Positions 18,412 to 27,688 are shown, counted from the first letter of the stretch. The stretch: DNA of 64,000 nucleotides from Pseudidiomarina aestuarii (GCF_003987355.1 NZ_PIPR01000001.1:1612001-1676000), one strand, 5' to 3'. Made by a program: numbers and translations. Notes: a model not told the origin generated them from the sequence alone.

Positions 18412-19435
18412 CAGTTGAGAGAATCGCATGTGTTTGTTGATGCATGTAGCGAGTATTATAGGCTGTCGCCGTAATGACAGCTGTTGCATTTAATTCGGGA
18501 ATAACAAACAGGTAGTTTCCACCATTGCCAGCCGCAGCATGTGTCTCTATTACTCGACCATCAATCTCAAACGGAAAGTGCCACCACGTAAGTCCGTAAG
18601 TCGCATTCATTTCCGGCATTGATACTGAGTATGATTGAAGGCTCTTCTCAATCCAATCGGATTCAATAATTTGCTTTCCGGACCATGATCCGTTGTTTAA
18701 CACTAGCTGCCCGATCTTAATTAAATCTCTAGGCTTTATTTTCAAGCCTCCCCCTCCTTGAGTAATGCCTTCCTCGTTATAAAGCCATGAACTCTCTGTG
18801 ATTCCCAACGGTTGGAATAGAGCAGTATTTGTGTAAGTAGAGAATTTTTCCCCCGTAACCACCTCAATAGCGGCTGCGGATACTGATATACCCGCGGTGC
18901 AGTAAGCAAAATCTCTTCCATACGGTTGTTCGTCCATTGGAACCTCCCATGGTGGGTTTGCTCGGGCAGGAAGGCTCAAGAAAAAGCTTACCCAATCTCT
19001 GGTTAGATACATTTTTTCCTCATGACCGTCTGAGAGGTTGTTCATATCGTCACACTCAAGAGGGTTCGTCATCGACAATAGATCGAAAAAAGTCATTTCG
19101 TCTTTATGTGTACTCGGATTTAGTACGGTTGCGTTGTCGAAAATCGGTAAGACTCTTGCAAATTCAGACTCGAAATAACCATCCGAGATAGCTTTACCAA
19201 ACATTAATCCTGTCAGCGATTTACTTAACGAACGAACATCATGGAGATCATTAGCTAGAGTTCCGTTGTAATAATTCTCATATACAAGCTCATTATCTCG
19301 CATCACTAGAACACTACTCAGTTGTTGTGGTTGTAGCATGTCAATCGCAGCACTTATATTATCCAAACTATTGGCATTGGCGGCACCGCATACGATCAAT
19401 GAACAAACCGTCATACACATCACTTTAACTTTCAT
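18386..19435 (-). CDS. Exported beta-lactamase-fold serine hydrolase
   Basis: A 349-residue protein with signal peptide (MKVKVMCMTVCSLIVCGAANA) and a class C beta-lactamase/DD-peptidase fold. The nucleophile motif SxxK is S69-L-S-K72. The second motif reads YCT in place of the usual YxN, and HAAAGNGG near the C-terminus stands for the KTG-like element. Such proteins are esterases, D-amino-peptide hydrolases or penicillin-binding relatives; true beta-lactamase activity is not implied. It converges on the CadC-like gene with a 26-base overlap. A 192-base gap separates it from the divergent lipoprotein hydrolase. Confidence 0.88.
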   Translation of the reverse strand: MKVKVMCMTVCSLIVCGAANANSLDNISAAIDMLQPQQLSSVLVMRDNELVYENYYNGTLANDLHDVRSLSKSLTGLMFGKAISDGYFESEFARVLPIFDNATVLNPSTHKDEMTFFDLLSMTNPLECDDMNNLSDGHEEKMYLTRDWVSFFLSLPARANPPWEVPMDEQPYGRDFAYCTAGISVSAAAIEVVTGEKFSTYTNTALFQPLGITESSWLYNEEGITQGGGGLKIKPRDLIKIGQLVLNNGSWSGKQIIESDWIEKSLQSYSVSMPEMNATYGLTWWHFPFEIDGRVIETHAAAGNGGNYLFVIPELNATAVITATAYNTRYMHQQTHAILSTAILPALLN

Positions 19436-19628
19436 TGGAATACCTTATTGGTTAGTGGTTTCAACCCAATTCTTCTTCAATGAAAGAGATTTGTCCTTTA
19501 AATAAAGATAATGATTTATGAAGAAGTCTCACTTACATTAAGTTCAGAAAACTTCATCTTTATTTAATGGAAAAATAGTCAAGAAAGACTCAGCCTCAGA
19601 TAGTCATCTCAAGCTAAGAGTCCTAAAA

Positions 19629-21236
19629 ATGATCATTAAAGAGTCCTGTAAACTTTTTCTATTCGTAAGCCTCCTGACGAGCTGTTCAATAGTCAGTGAT
19701 TCCACATATTGTGAGAACTTATTGAAGCAATCACATCCGGGCACTCCTTTCGATTATTCGATTTCCTGGATCAATTCCGATTCAGAGGTTTCATCTTGTT
19801 ACTCTACTGGAGCTGACGAACAAGCTACTTTTGAAGCAGCCTCACTGAGCAAATTAGTATTTGCCACCATCGTTATTAAATTGATCGAAGAGGAGCATCT
19901 AAACCTCGATGATCAAATAATCAAACTCTTCAGCCCAGCCGAACTACCACCACGTTATAATTCTATTTACTCTCATCCGTATTTCGAGCTTCTAACCGTT
20001 CGAAATATTCTAAATCATAGTTCAGGATTGCCTAACTGGCGCGACGGTGAATTGGATTTTAGGGCAAAGCCAGGAGAGACATTTTCATATTCTGGTGAAG
20101 CTTATGAATTATTGCAGTTCATCGTAGAAAACTACTCGGGAAAAGAACTTGAAGAATTAGCTGCCGATTATATTTTTCGACCGTTAGGTCTAAAACATAC
20201 GAGCTTTACATCCCATTCGGTAACCCCCATCTCCGGCATGAACGTAATCGGCTATGATCTACCCTCTTCATTTTATACTCAAGGATCCGCCGCATATTCA
20301 CTTTTGACTACCTCCTCAGAATATCTAAAATTTTTGAGAGCCCTTATTGCGGGAACTATAATTTCGGTTGAATCGTTGAACCAAATGATTACCGTTCAAA
20401 ATCAAGAGTTTGATGGAAGTATTTCTATAGGATGGGGACTCGGGTTGATGATTGACAATACAGTGAGTCCGGTGTTTGTTTCTCATACAGGATCAAATCC
20501 TGGATTTCGAGCTCTAGCGCTAGTTGCGGGAAATAATTCCTCCGGCTTGGTCTATCTATCAAACTCCGAAAATGGAAGTGCTCTAGATCAACATCTAACT
20601 CATCGCCTTACATCTCTGCCTATTGAAAGCAATCTCTTTGCATGGCTCGAGTGTAATCAATGCGGAGAAAAATCAGAGTTTATCAAAGCAATCAAAGATC
20701 AATCTTTCATAGATCATGAAAGCTTACCTCTCGAAGAACAAGCCAATATTGCTCATATGTTTGCGGAGTTTGGAGAGCACGATCTTGCGGTTAACTTATT
20801 TGATGCATTAGGTGAAAAAGGTTTATCTAAAATTGAAGTTCTATATGGAAAGTCAATTGCTCATCTAAGAATTGGCGAATTTGAACTCGCGAAAAGCTAT
20901 CTAGAGCAAGTATTAAACATCAACCCGAATGCCGAAAATGCGAGAAAAATACATGAAGGTCTGATCCAGCCGAATAATGACAATCTTATCGAAATCTCCC
21001 TCGATGGATATAAAGATGCTAGGTCGGTATTCTTAAGAGCAGACCTGAACAATTGGCATCGCTTCTCGTTACCACTAAGAAGAACAGACAAAGGATGGAG
21101 TGTATTAATCACACCAACGTCGAATGAGATAAGATATTACTTTCAGGTCGATAACGAGAGAGTTGTTCCATGTTCTCCTTGCGCCAAGGAGTTTTACTTC
21201 GGTAAGCAAGTCGCCGTTCTGTATTTGAGGAGGTGA
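19629..21236 (+). CDS. Beta-lactamase-fold lipoprotein with TPR and C-terminal CBM48-like domain
   Basis: Multi-domain exported hydrolase of 535 residues. The lipobox L16-T-S-C19 gives a lipoprotein. The beta-lactamase domain carries SxxK as S72-L-S-K75 and a YSG second motif (YSGEAYELLQ). Residues ~345-435 look like TPR helices (LAVNLFDALGEKGLSKIEVL and following). The last ~85 residues are CBM48-like (VFLRADLNNWHRFSLPLRR, then EIRYYFQVDNERVVP), similar to the tail of the M28 peptidase at 14457. A hydrolase plus TPR plus glycogen-binding-like fold in one lipoprotein is unusual. The AT-rich composition matches its neighbours. The substrate is unknown. Confidence 0.83.
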   Translation: MIIKESCKLFLFVSLLTSCSIVSDSTYCENLLKQSHPGTPFDYSISWINSDSEVSSCYSTGADEQATFEAASLSKLVFATIVIKLIEEEHLNLDDQIIKLFSPAELPPRYNSIYSHPYFELLTVRNILNHSSGLPNWRDGELDFRAKPGETFSYSGEAYELLQFIVENYSGKELEELAADYIFRPLGLKHTSFTSHSVTPISGMNVIGYDLPSSFYTQGSAAYSLLTTSSEYLKFLRALIAGTIISVESLNQMITVQNQEFDGSISIGWGLGLMIDNTVSPVFVSHTGSNPGFRALALVAGNNSSGLVYLSNSENGSALDQHLTHRLTSLPIESNLFAWLECNQCGEKSEFIKAIKDQSFIDHESLPLEEQANIAHMFAEFGEHDLAVNLFDALGEKGLSKIEVLYGKSIAHLRIGEFELAKSYLEQVLNINPNAENARKIHEGLIQPNNDNLIEISLDGYKDARSVFLRADLNNWHRFSLPLRRTDKGWSVLITPTSNEIRYYFQVDNERVVPCSPCAKEFYFGKQVAVLYLRR

Positions 21237-21403
21237 TTTTTTCCTCCACCTGGGGCTAAGACATCGATAAACATTAAGTCTCTGTTGATAAAGATGAACA
21301 CGCAATCAAAACTCTCAATATGAAAGGAACCGCTATCGACGAACGACTCTTGCAAGTTTCAGTTATCGAGTATCGAAAAAGCTAACAAGTAGCCGGCTTA
21401 TCT

Positions 21404-22858
21404 CTAAAAGCAGTTTTCTTGTGCGCTTTGGATTAATTTTTTCTCTCCATCAGGTTTGAAACAGCTGGTTTGAAGAGACGTCCAACTCGGTAAACTCCCT
21501 TGCTCAATGAAGTTTTTAAGCTGCTCTAAATTAGCAGGCGCTAGGTGAGGTTTCACTGATGCCAAAAATCGCTCCAAGGTAAAGGCTTGATTCCACGTTC
21601 CATCGGCTAACCAGGTCTTAATAAGTGACTCAAGGTTTGTAGAGCGGAGGCTATGATCCAGATAAAACGCCACTAAATGCCCTCGTTGATAAGGAAGCAT
21701 TTGATGGTCAAAGTCGCTCCAGAATTTCTCTGCTATATCTTCGTTGCTCGCATTCTTTGCTGGGTTTTCAATGAGTGCTGTAAATGCTTCATTCATGACC
21801 GTCACATATTGCTCCTGCGACAGAATTTCGGCATGCACTAAAACTTTATTTGTCAGATAGTTGGTGAACCCTTCTGTGAACCATGCTAATTCTCCAACAG
21901 GGGTACTGAGCTCTGGAGAAATGCGACTTCCAATCCATACATGCATCATTTCATGTGCCAGTAGATTCACGATTGGACTGCCATTAGGTTCATTCAATTC
22001 AAATATCGTCGATGGATTGAGGAACAATGCAAAGTTATTATGCAGCAGTGTCCCACTAAACATATAGCCTTCACTCATTGCTTGTCCTGCTGAAATTGCA
22101 CTGACCCAGTAGAACGGAAAATCGTAGTCACCAAAAAAATCACGCTCAGCCTGTGTTATCGACGCAGCGAGATCTGCTAAAAGCGCGATATTAAAATTCC
22201 AATCCAAGCCCTCGTCGGGCCTCCGTTGTAATGTGATGTACAGGGGCTGCCCAGCGACTTCTCTTTGCTCAATTTGAATATCCCCCATAACAAAAAGTGC
22301 GCCTCGCAGTTCGCTCATACTAACTGAATCTTTTTTGAAATCATTAGCGCCGACAAAAGAGTTGAAAGCGGCGGTATGCGAATGAGGCAGCCATGTGAAC
22401 TTGAGTGAAAAATCTTGTTTGTAATGACTCGGTAGTAATAACGCCGAGTGGCCAATCAGGTGAATCATTTCTGCAGAAACCAACGGACGAAAGTAGGCTT
22501 GGCCTTCCCCCTCCCGCTGCAGGCTATTAGATGCTATCTGGTATTGAAAGCTGATGGTGGCGTTTGGATCGTGATCTACCAACCACCCATCATCGCCATC
22601 CTGATTTAGCTCGATAATCGACCCGTCCAAATAACTAGCCTGAACGCCCCGCAGATGATCAGAGAGGTTTTCTAAACCCGCCCAGCGACTAAACTCCAAC
22701 TCTGTGGTTCCGTCAGCATCGCCTTGAAAGGTGATATTAACTAATGCGCTGCCACTATGCGGTTCAGTACCAATTTGAAGTTCTAAATGCTGCTGATGAG
22801 TGGTCGCTGCTGCAAAGGATGAAGCAGTAAGTAGAAACCAAACAAAAAAATATCTCAT
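21404..22858 (-). CDS. Exported M61/M1-like metallopeptidase
   Basis: Protein of about 484 residues with a signal peptide (MRYFFVWFLLTASSFAAATT). The gluzincin zinc motif HEMMH lies near residue 301, and the third ligand Glu about 25 residues later in AWFTEGFTNYL. The N-terminal beta-rich part and this helix arrangement fit the M61 (glycyl aminopeptidase) or M1 clan; it is shorter than typical M61, which ends in a PDZ domain that I do not see here. GGAA lies 7 bases before the ATG at 22858, preferred over 22891. It is divergent from the serine hydrolase at 23002. Confidence 0.82.
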   Translation of the reverse strand: MRYFFVWFLLTASSFAAATTHQQHLELQIGTEPHSGSALVNITFQGDADGTTELEFSRWAGLENLSDHLRGVQASYLDGSIIELNQDGDDGWLVDHDPNATISFQYQIASNSLQREGEGQAYFRPLVSAEMIHLIGHSALLLPSHYKQDFSLKFTWLPHSHTAAFNSFVGANDFKKDSVSMSELRGALFVMGDIQIEQREVAGQPLYITLQRRPDEGLDWNFNIALLADLAASITQAERDFFGDYDFPFYWVSAISAGQAMSEGYMFSGTLLHNNFALFLNPSTIFELNEPNGSPIVNLLAHEMMHVWIGSRISPELSTPVGELAWFTEGFTNYLTNKVLVHAEILSQEQYVTVMNEAFTALIENPAKNASNEDIAEKFWSDFDHQMLPYQRGHLVAFYLDHSLRSTNLESLIKTWLADGTWNQAFTLERFLASVKPHLAPANLEQLKNFIEQGSLPSWTSLQTSCFKPDGEKKLIQSAQENCF

Positions 22859-23001
22859 AACGAAGTTCCAAACGATTTTTGAAATTACCAAATATTAGCG
22901 CTGGCGAAACATCAACCTGTAATCCCTAGTTACAATTATATCTTCATGCAAAGATATATTTTGGTACACTGTACTCGAATTGATGACCAATAGGAATGAG
23001 C

Positions 23002-24369
23002 ATGATCAATAAATTAGTGATGAAAATTTTGGCAATAGTTGTCTTTTGTCAGCCTTTAATGACGGTTGCGGAACCAGCAAGTGACAAGCAGCAATATCGG
23101 GAGCAAATAGAAGAGTTGGCGCGGGCCTATCAGTCGGTTTACGGCTTCTCCGGCTCTATTAAGGTCGTCAAAGACGGTCTGCCGATAGTTGAGAGCAGCT
23201 ACGGACTAGCAGATAGAAGTTTCAATATCGACAATGCCATCAACCATCGATTCTCCATCAACTCCATATCGAAAACTTTTACCGCAACAGCTGTTATGCA
23301 GTTGGTTGAGTCCGGCGACATTAGTCTTGACCAAAGTATTGGAGCCTACCTTCCAGAGCTGAAAGCTGATTGGAAAGATGAAGTTACCGTTCATCACTTA
23401 TTAACGCATAGCAGCGGACTACCTCGAGAATCCGGAATTCAGTGGTATGACGAACTAACCCTCGAGCAGCAAGTCGAGCACTTAATCAATAAGCAGACTT
23501 TGTTGTTTGCTCCGGGCACTCGCTATGAGTATTCGAACTCTGGCATCACACTGTTGGGACGAATTATTGAGAACGTCTCAGGTCAGAGTTTTTTTAATTA
23601 CATCAATAACCGGATTATAAAGCCGCTCGAACTTCCCGATACTGGTATGTATGAGGGACGTAAGCTAGTACCAAGGCAGGCTGTGCCCTACCGCATTACC
23701 ACCAATGGTGTTGCCAGTGCCCAGCGCGCCAAGCATTTGGGCCAGAATGCAGGGGGTGGGATGTATTCAACTGTGAATGATTTATATCGCTTTGTAGTCG
23801 CCCTCGAAAACAACCGCCTACTTTCCGCAGAAACTACACAGTTAATGTTCAAGCCGCAGATTGAAATAGATGGTGGTGACGCTGCCAGTTATGGCTGGAC
23901 ACTCAAACCATTTGGCAATCAGACCCTAGTGTTTGCGTCAGGCAGTGGCTACGGCACCAAAAGTGTTATGGTCAGACAATCGGCAACAGATGATTTTATC
24001 GCTGTGACCTCGAACTGGGGCAACACACCGATATTGCAACTGATGGCCGGGCTATTCTTGATTATTAATGACCTTGACTACGATCTGCCAGATCAAAAAG
24101 TACTAGCCAAGCCGAGCCATTATGAAGATTTTCTCGGTATTTATCGGTTTGATCCTATTTTGCTCAAAAAGCATTTGATGGCTGACAGCGACAGCATGAC
24201 TCTGCAAGAAATCGACGGACGACTTTTTCTAAACGATGAGCTATTAGCTGACAAAGAAAACGGTTTTCTTGGTCTCACTTATACCGACGAAGTAATGATT
24301 AAAGTCGATGAAATGTCTATGACGATCAACATCAACGGTAACCAAGTAGTCGGTAAGCGCCAAGACTAA
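23002..24369 (+). CDS. Exported beta-lactamase-fold serine hydrolase
   Basis: A 455-residue hydrolase of the class C beta-lactamase/esterase family with an N-terminal signal peptide (LVMKILAIVVFCQPLMTVAE). Motifs are S88-I-S-K91 and YSN near residue 176 (YEYSNSGITLLGRI). A small C-terminal beta-rich tail of ~90 residues follows the catalytic domain. AGGA at 22992-22995 is 6 bases before the ATG at 23002; the in-frame ATG at 22996 abuts it. It is the third protein of this fold within 6 kb and clearly distinct from the other two. Substrate unknown. Confidence 0.88.
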   Translation: MINKLVMKILAIVVFCQPLMTVAEPASDKQQYREQIEELARAYQSVYGFSGSIKVVKDGLPIVESSYGLADRSFNIDNAINHRFSINSISKTFTATAVMQLVESGDISLDQSIGAYLPELKADWKDEVTVHHLLTHSSGLPRESGIQWYDELTLEQQVEHLINKQTLLFAPGTRYEYSNSGITLLGRIIENVSGQSFFNYINNRIIKPLELPDTGMYEGRKLVPRQAVPYRITTNGVASAQRAKHLGQNAGGGMYSTVNDLYRFVVALENNRLLSAETTQLMFKPQIEIDGGDAASYGWTLKPFGNQTLVFASGSGYGTKSVMVRQSATDDFIAVTSNWGNTPILQLMAGLFLIINDLDYDLPDQKVLAKPSHYEDFLGIYRFDPILLKKHLMADSDSMTLQEIDGRLFLNDELLADKENGFLGLTYTDEVMIKVDEMSMTININGNQVVGKRQD

Positions 24370-24466
24370 TGTTAAGCATCGTTATCATGGTTTACGCGAC
24401 CGTTTGTTACAAATATCGGTCGTGAAGAACAACCCATCGAAGTTCAGTGATTAGTGTTGGACGAAG

Positions 24467-24489
24467 AATGGCCGCGCATTGCGGCCATT
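24467..24489. terminator. Perfect hairpin downstream of the 23002 hydrolase
   Basis: AATGGCCGC and GCGGCCATT form a perfect 9-bp stem around a 5-base loop. It lies about 100 bases after the hydrolase stop and before the convergent microprotein. There is no T-run, so Rho-independent termination is uncertain. Confidence 0.5.
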
Positions 24490-24541
24490 TGACCAAGAGC
24501 TCAACACTTAAAAGTCACGATAGGTTAATTTCGTAAAAGAT

Positions 24542-24679
24542 CTACCTTGAAAAGGTTTGGCTGACTAACTTAGAAAAGTTCTCTTTCTGGTAATCTTCCA
24601 TTGATGCGTAAAATGCGACACATCCAATGACTAAAACTAGAGCGATGTATGCAGCTGTTCTTTTAAAACTTTTATTCAT
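24542..24679 (-). CDS. 45-residue single-pass membrane microprotein
   Basis: The start reads MNKSFKRTAAYIALVLVIGC. One transmembrane helix spans about residues 8-26, followed by a charged tail (ASMEDYQKENFSKLVSQTFS). A textbook AAGGAG lies exactly 6 bases before the ATG at 24679, which strongly supports translation; a longer in-frame start at 24739 lacks one. I do not recognise the family. It lies downstream of the trypsin-ankyrin gene on the same strand with a 93-base gap, so it may be its own transcript or part of that operon. Confidence 0.7.
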   Translation of the reverse strand: MNKSFKRTAAYIALVLVIGCVAFYASMEDYQKENFSKLVSQTFSR

Positions 24680-24772
24680 ATGCAACTCCTTGCTTGTGAT
24701 TTGAGGTAAAAATAGTATTTGCGTATTTGGTGCGCGCACTTCGGAATTTGTTCAACACGTATGAGCGAAAAT

Positions 24773-26119
24773 TTAATCTGTCTGTTCAGCGCCTTTTGCC
24801 AGTAAATACTCAACAATATCCTTCTGCTCCCGTTTTTTGGCAGTCATCAATACCGTATTTCCCTGCTTGTCGCGCAAATTGATATCTGCGCCTTGTTCGA
24901 CCAGGAATTTGATACGTTCCAACGAGCCGTAAAATCCGGCCATATGCAATGCTGAGTCACCGCGTTCATCTTGCTGATTGATGTCTAATCCCGCCTGCAG
25001 CAGCGCAGCTGCGAGCGTATTGGCATCGTCATGAAAATACTGCCACATCAACCGACTTAAATAATGCTGCTTTCTAAATCCAAGATGATTGACGTCTGCA
25101 CCGGCACCGATCAAATAGTTAAAAAACGGACTATTACCTTGCTTAAGCGCGTAATCAAGCAATGGTACCCCTTGTAACTTGGTGCCTAATAGAGCCGGTT
25201 GAGCAGCAATTAATGTTTTGAACAGGTCTAAATTATTGTTGATGAAGGTGTATGTGAGTACCTCCTCTCGTACTTCTGTTGATTGGTACCAAGTTGAATC
25301 CTGTTGTATCAACGCCACTGCTTCGCTGTGACTGTCTGAGCGCAACAGAGAGACGAGAGGATATGTTGGCGCTGGTTGCACTTCATTAGAAGCAATTTGC
25401 TGTTCCAGCCAATTCACTTCAGTTGAAATTCGAGAATAGTACTCTGTGGCGCCATAAGTCCCTGGCTTTTCAGATTCCTGGCAACAACTAACCCCCGCAA
25501 GATAAGGAGTACCGTTTTCCAGAATGAATGCGGGACCGCCGCTATCACCAGAACCGCTAACCCCCTCCAAATTTGTTGCGCTATTGCCTTGATTAAAGTC
25601 AAACGTTATCCACTTTCCATCTACCGAAGTGATGGTATTGGTCGCTGCTCGCAACAGATTGTCGTGCGTAGCATCACCGGTAATTCCATTGCCTGTCGCT
25701 CCTTTACCGGCAATAGCAATCGCTTTATTCAGTTCGTCACTTTTACCATACAGTGGTGCTTGCATTGCCTGTTCGAGCGGCCAACGTAATTGTAATAATG
25801 CCAGGTCGGGTTCACCGGTTTTGGTAAAGTCAGGGTGCCTGATAATTTTAACCACAGAGTAGTCGTGATCTAAGTGCTGAATTTTAACTGGGTATTGCTC
25901 TTCTGGGTTTACACAATGAGCGGCTGTAACTAGCCAATAATCATTGATTACAGTCGCGGTGCAACGGTCTAAAAATGCAATGTAGGGTGCAAACTTGGTT
26001 GCATGTTGCTGATAGGCACTATCCGCTTTGTCATGACGAATCACGACTGCCTCTGAGGCTATTGACGTAAGCAACAGCGTTGAGCATGACAAAAGCGTAA
26101 AGATCTTGCGTAACTTCAT
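24773..26119 (-). CDS. Exported trypsin-like (S1) protease with C-terminal ankyrin repeats
   Basis: Protein of 448 residues. After a signal peptide (KIFTLLSCSTLLLTSIASEA) comes a chymotrypsin-fold domain with an intact triad: H68 in TAAHC, D105 in DLALLQL and S193 in GSGDSGGP. Residues ~270-448 carry ankyrin repeats, clearest in GDSALHMAGFYGSLERIKFL and GNTVLMTAKKREQKDIVEYL. An S1 protease fused to ankyrins in one exported protein is uncommon in bacteria; the ankyrins may hold substrate or partner. The ATG at 26119 gives the signal peptide; the open frame to 26227 would bury it and overlap the upstream gene. Confidence 0.86.
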   Translation of the reverse strand: MKLRKIFTLLSCSTLLLTSIASEAVVIRHDKADSAYQQHATKFAPYIAFLDRCTATVINDYWLVTAAHCVNPEEQYPVKIQHLDHDYSVVKIIRHPDFTKTGEPDLALLQLRWPLEQAMQAPLYGKSDELNKAIAIAGKGATGNGITGDATHDNLLRAATNTITSVDGKWITFDFNQGNSATNLEGVSGSGDSGGPAFILENGTPYLAGVSCCQESEKPGTYGATEYYSRISTEVNWLEQQIASNEVQPAPTYPLVSLLRSDSHSEAVALIQQDSTWYQSTEVREEVLTYTFINNNLDLFKTLIAAQPALLGTKLQGVPLLDYALKQGNSPFFNYLIGAGADVNHLGFRKQHYLSRLMWQYFHDDANTLAAALLQAGLDINQQDERGDSALHMAGFYGSLERIKFLVEQGADINLRDKQGNTVLMTAKKREQKDIVEYLLAKGAEQTD

Positions 26120-26195
26120 TGTTGAGAGTCTCGCTGTCCGATCAGTGATGACAGCTGTATGCCGCAACATCACAAACACATTGAAAACAACTTGT

Positions 26196-26843
26196 TTAAT
26201 GAGCAGGTGTGAAGATTTCATCGTCATGATCAGCAGCGCTCGGATTGGACAATCGGTAATTGGTGTAGGTTCGCTTCATCCGCTCCTCAAAAGGCATGAG
26301 AAATGCCGAGCCTTGCACGATAAGTTCATAGTTTTTAAGAACCATGGTTTGCTCAGTCAGGGGAAAGCACTCAATTGCAAAACTCAATTGGTGAATTTTG
26401 GAACCGAACGAGGGCGAAAACGCGCTGTCGTTCGTGAGCGTTATGCTTATTAGTTTTTCGGTTGAACTTGATACTTTTGCGATGCCGTGCAAATTTTCAT
26501 AAATGTCGGCGTCATCATCTGCCGTTGGAATCGGCCGAAATGCGAAAGTTTTTGTGCCCTCGGTATCGCTAATCGCGCCAATATTGGCAGGAATCATTTT
26601 TTTGAAGTGATCACAGTCTACGTTGCCAAACGCTCCGGCTTTATCGTTATGTATTAGACTTTGAATTTCATCCCGGAAGCTGACGTTATCTGCATTGATA
26701 ACACGAACTATTGGCTCACCTAACTCATTGTTCATAACAGACAAATTCACATTAGAACCGCCATTGGTGATGTGGATGTCATAATCGAGGTTGAGATCTT
26801 CACCAGTGACCAAAGTGGTCAGCAAAAAAATCAGATGACGCAT
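26196..26843 (-). CDS. Hypothetical exported protein
   Basis: A 215-residue protein I do not recognise. The first ~15 residues (MRHLIFLLTTLVTGEDL) look like a short signal peptide. The rest is mixed beta-rich sequence with two cysteines (VDCDHF, AIECFP) that could pair. There are no transmembrane helices and no catalytic motif. It starts 2 bases after the stop of the DUF4386-like gene, so the two are probably co-translated, and it precedes the trypsin-ankyrin gene on the same strand. Confidence 0.72.
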   Translation of the reverse strand: MRHLIFLLTTLVTGEDLNLDYDIHITNGGSNVNLSVMNNELGEPIVRVINADNVSFRDEIQSLIHNDKAGAFGNVDCDHFKKMIPANIGAISDTEGTKTFAFRPIPTADDDADIYENLHGIAKVSSSTEKLISITLTNDSAFSPSFGSKIHQLSFAIECFPLTEQTMVLKNYELIVQGSAFLMPFEERMKRTYTNYRLSNPSAADHDDEIFTPAH

Positions 26844-26845
26844 GT

Positions 26846-27514
26846 TTAACTATCCTTGTGGCCACATAACACGGTTCCGACCCATATGAACCAGACGATT
26901 TGAGTTAATCCAAAGACTTCTTTGATAAATGGCAAACTTGGAATAACCGTGAGAACACCAAAAGCACCAACCAAAAAGCCGACCCAACATAGCAATCTTG
27001 GAAAGATGTGAGACCGCAGACCAACAATACTTAACAGAAGCACCCACATGCCTCCGACAAGTTCAATTCCACCACCAAGCGCGTTCACAACCATGGTGTA
27101 GCTATAAAATAGTATTGCTGCTGCTTGCGGATCTTTTGAGTACAGCATGATCATGGTGTTCATACCCACCAAAGCAATCATTCCTGCACACATCATGAGT
27201 ACGACCCAGATAAAGCCAAATAAGCTGGCACTATTCAGCAAATGCCGACTTACACCCAAGAACCTATTATGAATAGCTTGGACTGATACCAGTAATAAAA
27301 CTCCAAAAATTAGATAGCCCAACAGATAAGCAAATTGAATTAAGCCCTGTTCGGCAACGACATAACCAATTCTCTCGTTGATATCTGCCCCTTGGGGAAT
27401 GGCCAGCAAAGCGCCAAAAATAATAAACATACCGAGATAGCAAACGGGCATTAGAAGAAATGCCAGCGCTCCCAAGCGCGATAGTTTCGAGTCACTCAAC
27501 TGATCAATCGACAT
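26846..27514 (-). CDS. DUF4386-like integral membrane protein
   Basis: Membrane protein of 222 residues with about six hydrophobic helices. The opening SKLSRLGALAFLLMPVCYLG and the later LLGYLIFGVLLLVSVQAI resemble the DUF4386 family, whose function is unknown. GAGG lies 6 bases before the ATG at 27514, so the longer frame to 27544 is rejected. Upstream is a 174-base gap holding palindromic box 1 within a larger folded element, then the S33 hydrolase gene. Confidence 0.7.
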   Translation of the reverse strand: MSIDQLSDSKLSRLGALAFLLMPVCYLGMFIIFGALLAIPQGADINERIGYVVAEQGLIQFAYLLGYLIFGVLLLVSVQAIHNRFLGVSRHLLNSASLFGFIWVVLMMCAGMIALVGMNTMIMLYSKDPQAAAILFYSYTMVVNALGGGIELVGGMWVLLLSIVGLRSHIFPRLLCWVGFLVGAFGVLTVIPSLPFIKEVFGLTQIVWFIWVGTVLCGHKDS

Positions 27515-27583
27515 ACCAAACCTCAAATGTGTTACTAGAACCAATGATTATGAGGCAATAATACGGGACGGTTTCGGCGCGAT

Positions 27584-27609
27584 CGTCCTTGCCACGTAAG
27601 AAGGACAGT
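27584..27609 (+). repeat. 26-base palindromic box, copy 1
   Basis: GTCCTT and AAGGAC enclose GCCACGTAAG; the whole box runs CGTCCTT...AAGGACAGT. Copies 2 (30478-30503) and 3 (31689-31714, opposite strand) match at 24/26 and about 22/26 positions. This copy lies between the S33 hydrolase and the DUF4386-like gene, nested in a larger inverted repeat whose arms are GGACGGTT (27566) and AACCGTCC (27660). Confidence 0.75.
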
Positions 27610-27688
27610 GTGGACACCCGCCCAACAAGTGGGCGAGTGGCTTCCATTTTCAAGCTAACAACCGTCCTTTCTGACGCGCAACAACGTG

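Noticed and set aside
18386-24369. Three beta-lactamase-fold proteins as antibiotic-resistance genes
   Set aside because: The fold also covers esterases and peptidases; second motifs read YCT and YSG in two of them, and no resistance context is present.
21338-24430. Similar short peptides DERLLQVSVIE (21338) and DRLLQISVVK (24398) in two gaps
   Set aside because: Only about 10 residues match and neither lies in a supported gene; chance or a very old fragment cannot be told apart.
27565-27668. Box 1 element considered as an integron attC site
   Set aside because: No integron integrase, no cassette series, and the core-site triplets expected of attC were not seen.
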